Position numbers and translations under genes: made by a program
Notes under the pieces: generated by a model
The model's input: only the letters and a program-made list of their open reading frames with translations
The model's database searches: none
What the model was told of the DNA's origin: nothing
Shown here: positions 35,684-37,459 of the stretch, piece by piece
How positions within the stretch are numbered: position 1 is the first letter of the stretch
Layout: every line of letters begins with the position of its first letter
Assembly (NCBI GenBank): GCA_020832735.1
Contig: JAFIEB010000012.1
Coordinates: 1-37,459, forward strand
Reading direction: 5' to 3'
Length of the DNA: 37,459 nucleotides
Origin: Oceanicaulis sp.
Lineage (GTDB): Bacteria > Pseudomonadota > Alphaproteobacteria > Caulobacterales > Maricaulaceae

Positions 35684-36688
35684 TCACAGCGTTTCCAGAA
35701 AGCCCTGAAGACGGGCCATGTCGGACGGGATCGGGGTGTCGAATTGCAGGCGTTCGCCGGTCACCGGGTGGATAAAGCCCAGCACTGCGGCGTGCAGCGC
35801 CTGGCGGGAGAAGCCGCGGAACACCTTGCCGTCATCCAGCTTGGCCAGCACGCCGCCGCGCCCCTTGCCATAGAGCGGATCGCCCAAGAGAGGGCAGGAG
35901 ATATGGGCCATGTGCACCCGGATCTGGTGGGTGCGCCCGGTCTCCAGCCGGCATTCCACGCGCGCGGCCACCGGCGTGCCGACCGAGGCGCCGGGCGTCT
36001 GACCGTAGACGGCCTGTGTCTCGTAATTGGTGATCGCGTGCTTGCCGGCCTGGCTGTGCCCGGGCAGCACCGCGATTTTCTTGCGGTCGTGATCGGACCG
36101 GCCGAGCCGCGTCTCGATGCGCCCGGCGCGCGGCTTGGGGGCGCCGCGGGTAAACGCGATATAGGCGCGCTCCACATCATGGGCGGCGAATTGCTCTGAC
36201 AGGCCCTGATGGGCTTCGTCGCTCTTGGCCGCCACCATCACGCCGGACGTGTCCTTGTCCAGCCGGTGCACGATGCCCGGGCGCATCACCCCGCCAATGC
36301 CTGACAGCGAGCCCGCGCAATGATGAAGGAGGGCGTGCACCAGCGTGCCCGTCCAGGCGCCCGCCGCCGGGTGCACGGTCATGCCCGCCGCCTTGTTGAT
36401 CACGATCAGATGCGAGTCCTCAAACAGGATGTCGAGCGGCAGGGCCTCGGGCAGCGGAATGGCCGGCTCAGGCGCCGGCACGCGCAAGACATATGCGCCC
36501 GCGCGCAATTTGGCCGAAGGATCGTCCAGCACCGCGCCGTCCACGGTCAGCGCGCCCGCCTCGATCAGCGCCTTGCAGCGCGAGCGCGACAGGTCCTGGC
36601 ATTGCGCGGCCAGCCAGCGGTCCAGGCGTTCGCCCAACGCTTCGGGCTCGGGGGAAAGGGCGCGGATGTCGTCCTCGGTCGTGCTCAT
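35684..36688 (-). CDS. RluA/RluD family pseudouridine synthase
   Basis: A 334-residue enzyme that isomerises uridine to pseudouridine in 23S rRNA; RluD (positions 1911/1915/1917) is the likely role. An N-terminal S4 RNA-binding domain (ERLDRWLAAQCQDLSRSRCKALIEAG) is followed by the catalytic domain with the nucleophilic Asp in GIVHRLDKDTSGVMV, and LETGRTHQIRVHMAHISCPLLGDPLYG. ATG 36688 (MSTTEDD) is chosen; the longer frame to 36730 has an Arg-rich head unlike the family. The toxin-antitoxin locus sits directly downstream. Confidence 0.93.
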   Translation of the reverse strand: MSTTEDDIRALSPEPEALGERLDRWLAAQCQDLSRSRCKALIEAGALTVDGAVLDDPSAKLRAGAYVLRVPAPEPAIPLPEALPLDILFEDSHLIVINKAAGMTVHPAAGAWTGTLVHALLHHCAGSLSGIGGVMRPGIVHRLDKDTSGVMVAAKSDEAHQGLSEQFAAHDVERAYIAFTRGAPKPRAGRIETRLGRSDHDRKKIAVLPGHSQAGKHAITNYETQAVYGQTPGASVGTPVAARVECRLETGRTHQIRVHMAHISCPLLGDPLYGKGRGGVLAKLDDGKVFRGFSRQALHAAVLGFIHPVTGERLQFDTPIPSDMARLQGFLETL

Positions 36689-36857
36689 GGTGCGCCTTGT
36701 AGCCGGGCGCGGGCGTGACGAACAGATCACGTCCGGTATTTTGCTGCACCGCCTCAGGCGCTTGCATGACAGACAGGGCGGCTCTCACGCGCTGAGCCGC
36801 TTGCAATCGTGCGCCGGCCTGCAATTGTGGATGCAAGACTTCGGGGAGGGATGATCC

Positions 36858-37459
36858 ATGGCTGACAAGACGTTCAAACTCACGCGCCGCGGCGCGCTGC
36901 TGGGGGCCGCCGGCATGGGCGCAGCGCTCAGCGCCTGCGGCGAAAATCTGCCCCAGCTGGATCCGCTGCCCCGGCGCGAGGGCGTGTTCAAACATGGCGT
37001 GGCTTCCGGCGATCCCAAGTCCGACAGCGTGGTCCTGTGGACCGCCATCACCACCGGGGACGGCGCGGCGCCGGGACCAGTCACGGTGGAAATGGCGCTG
37101 GACGCAGACTTCAATGACATCGTCTGGAGCGGCGAGGCGGCGCCGCGCGAGGGCGTGCTGACCGTGCATGGCGCCACGCCGGTGAAGACCATCGCCGAGG
37201 GGCTGGAGCCCGGGCGCTGGCATTATTACCGCTTCCGCTATGGCGAGCAGATCTCGCCGGTCGGGCGCACGCGCACCCTGCCTGTGGGCCGTGTCAATGA
37301 ATACCGCATCGCGGCCTTCTCGTGCTCGAATTATCCCCACGGCTTCTTCAACGCCTACCGCCACGCCGCCGAGCACGCCGGGGCCGATCTGATGATCCAT
37401 CTGGGCGATTACATCTATGAGTACGGCATGGGCGGATATGGCACCGGCGACGCCGAGCG
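36858..37459 (+). CDS. phoD: Alkaline phosphatase D (PhoD) family protein, 5' part
   Basis: The gene runs off the right edge, with about 200 residues visible. A Tat signal is present (KLTRRGALLGAAGMGAALSAC), ending at a possible lipobox Cys. The PhoD N-terminal domain is seen in FKHGVASGDPKSDSVVLWT and EGLEPGRWHYYRFRYG. The start of the catalytic domain is SCSNYPHGFFNAYRHAAEHAGAD and the metal-binding LGDYIYEYG. PhoD enzymes are exported Ca/Fe phosphodiesterase-phosphatases that release phosphate. GGGGAGGG lies seven bases before the ATG. The 169-base spacer before it shows no convincing Pho box. Confidence 0.92.
   Translation, partial: MADKTFKLTRRGALLGAAGMGAALSACGENLPQLDPLPRREGVFKHGVASGDPKSDSVVLWTAITTGDGAAPGPVTVEMALDADFNDIVWSGEAAPREGVLTVHGATPVKTIAEGLEPGRWHYYRFRYGEQISPVGRTRTLPVGRVNEYRIAAFSCSNYPHGFFNAYRHAAEHAGADLMIHLGDYIYEYGMGGYGTGDAE

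Noticed and set aside
36760-36845. TGACAGAC and repeated TGCAA words upstream of phoD as a Pho box
   Set aside because: Only one partial half-site is present, in reverse orientation, and the TGCAA spacings (18 and 12 bases) do not fit the 11-base Pho box period.

Overview
This is a GC-rich (about two thirds G+C by eye) chromosomal window from an alphaproteobacterium. The gene set suggests a Maricaulales/Hyphomonadaceae-type marine heterotroph: a CobT cobaltochelatase subunit, a PmbA-CysQ-DUF4170 block, an iterative TonB-dependent receptor, and the paired beta-helix lipoprotein plus HNE_0200/SO2930-type dihaem cytochrome. The order-level assignment is inference. No rRNA, tRNA or CRISPR array was seen. 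No gene-free stretch exceeds 300 bases.

Layout. 1-556: end of a TPR protein. 562-5859 (minus): ABC exporter, DUF4170, CysQ-like phosphatase, PmbA, MAPEG protein and DsbA/FrnE-like oxidoreductase. 5910-8202: rlmN, whose last 35 codons are duplicated around a roughly 1 kb AT-rich insert carrying one DUF2971 gene. 8293-10668: DUF6065-like protein, secreted nuclease, DUF2061 protein with a possible Fur box, and RNase PH. 10786-13329: TonB-dependent receptor. 13514-13966: small membrane protein. 14115-15245: PQQ-type sugar dehydrogenase lipoprotein. 15333-19692: operon of serine hydrolase, GMC alcohol dehydrogenase and coniferyl-type aldehyde dehydrogenase. 19824-22216: beta-helix lipoprotein and dihaem cytochrome lipoprotein. 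22326-22832: small lipoprotein. 22929-24342: lower-GC type II restriction-modification pair (MT-A70 methyltransferase and BglII/BstYI-type nuclease, tail to tail). 24345-26360: fabI and a fatty acid desaturase, divergent. 26456-28424: low-molecular-weight phosphatase and a membrane protein with an acidic tail. 28719-30137: ahcY with a clear terminator. 30236-30682: lower-GC lipoprotein. 30896-34920: ubiG, lysC and cobT. 34930-35605: HigBA-like toxin-antitoxin locus with a frameshifted toxin and a perfect palindromic operator. 35684-36688: rluD-family gene. 36858-37459: start of a PhoD phosphatase.

How the genes work together. The 15-22 kb region looks like an oxidative catabolic module: an esterase-like hydrolase, an alcohol dehydrogenase and an aldehyde dehydrogenase, followed by an exported cytochrome pair. 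Similar inverted repeats (GTGAA-N5-TTCA) lie upstream of both operons and suggest a shared regulator. fabI and the desaturase share a spacer with a perfect 14-bp palindrome, fitting control of membrane lipid composition.

The accessory signals are three small acquired loci in housekeeping surroundings: the DUF2971 islet in rlmN, the R-M pair beside fabI, and the decayed toxin-antitoxin locus behind rluD. In the first two, the acquired gene begins at the stop codon of the core gene, and its Shine-Dalgarno sequence lies inside the last codons of that core gene. The rlmN case is the strongest candidate for something undescribed: an integrase-less single-gene cassette that restores its target gene with a new tail.
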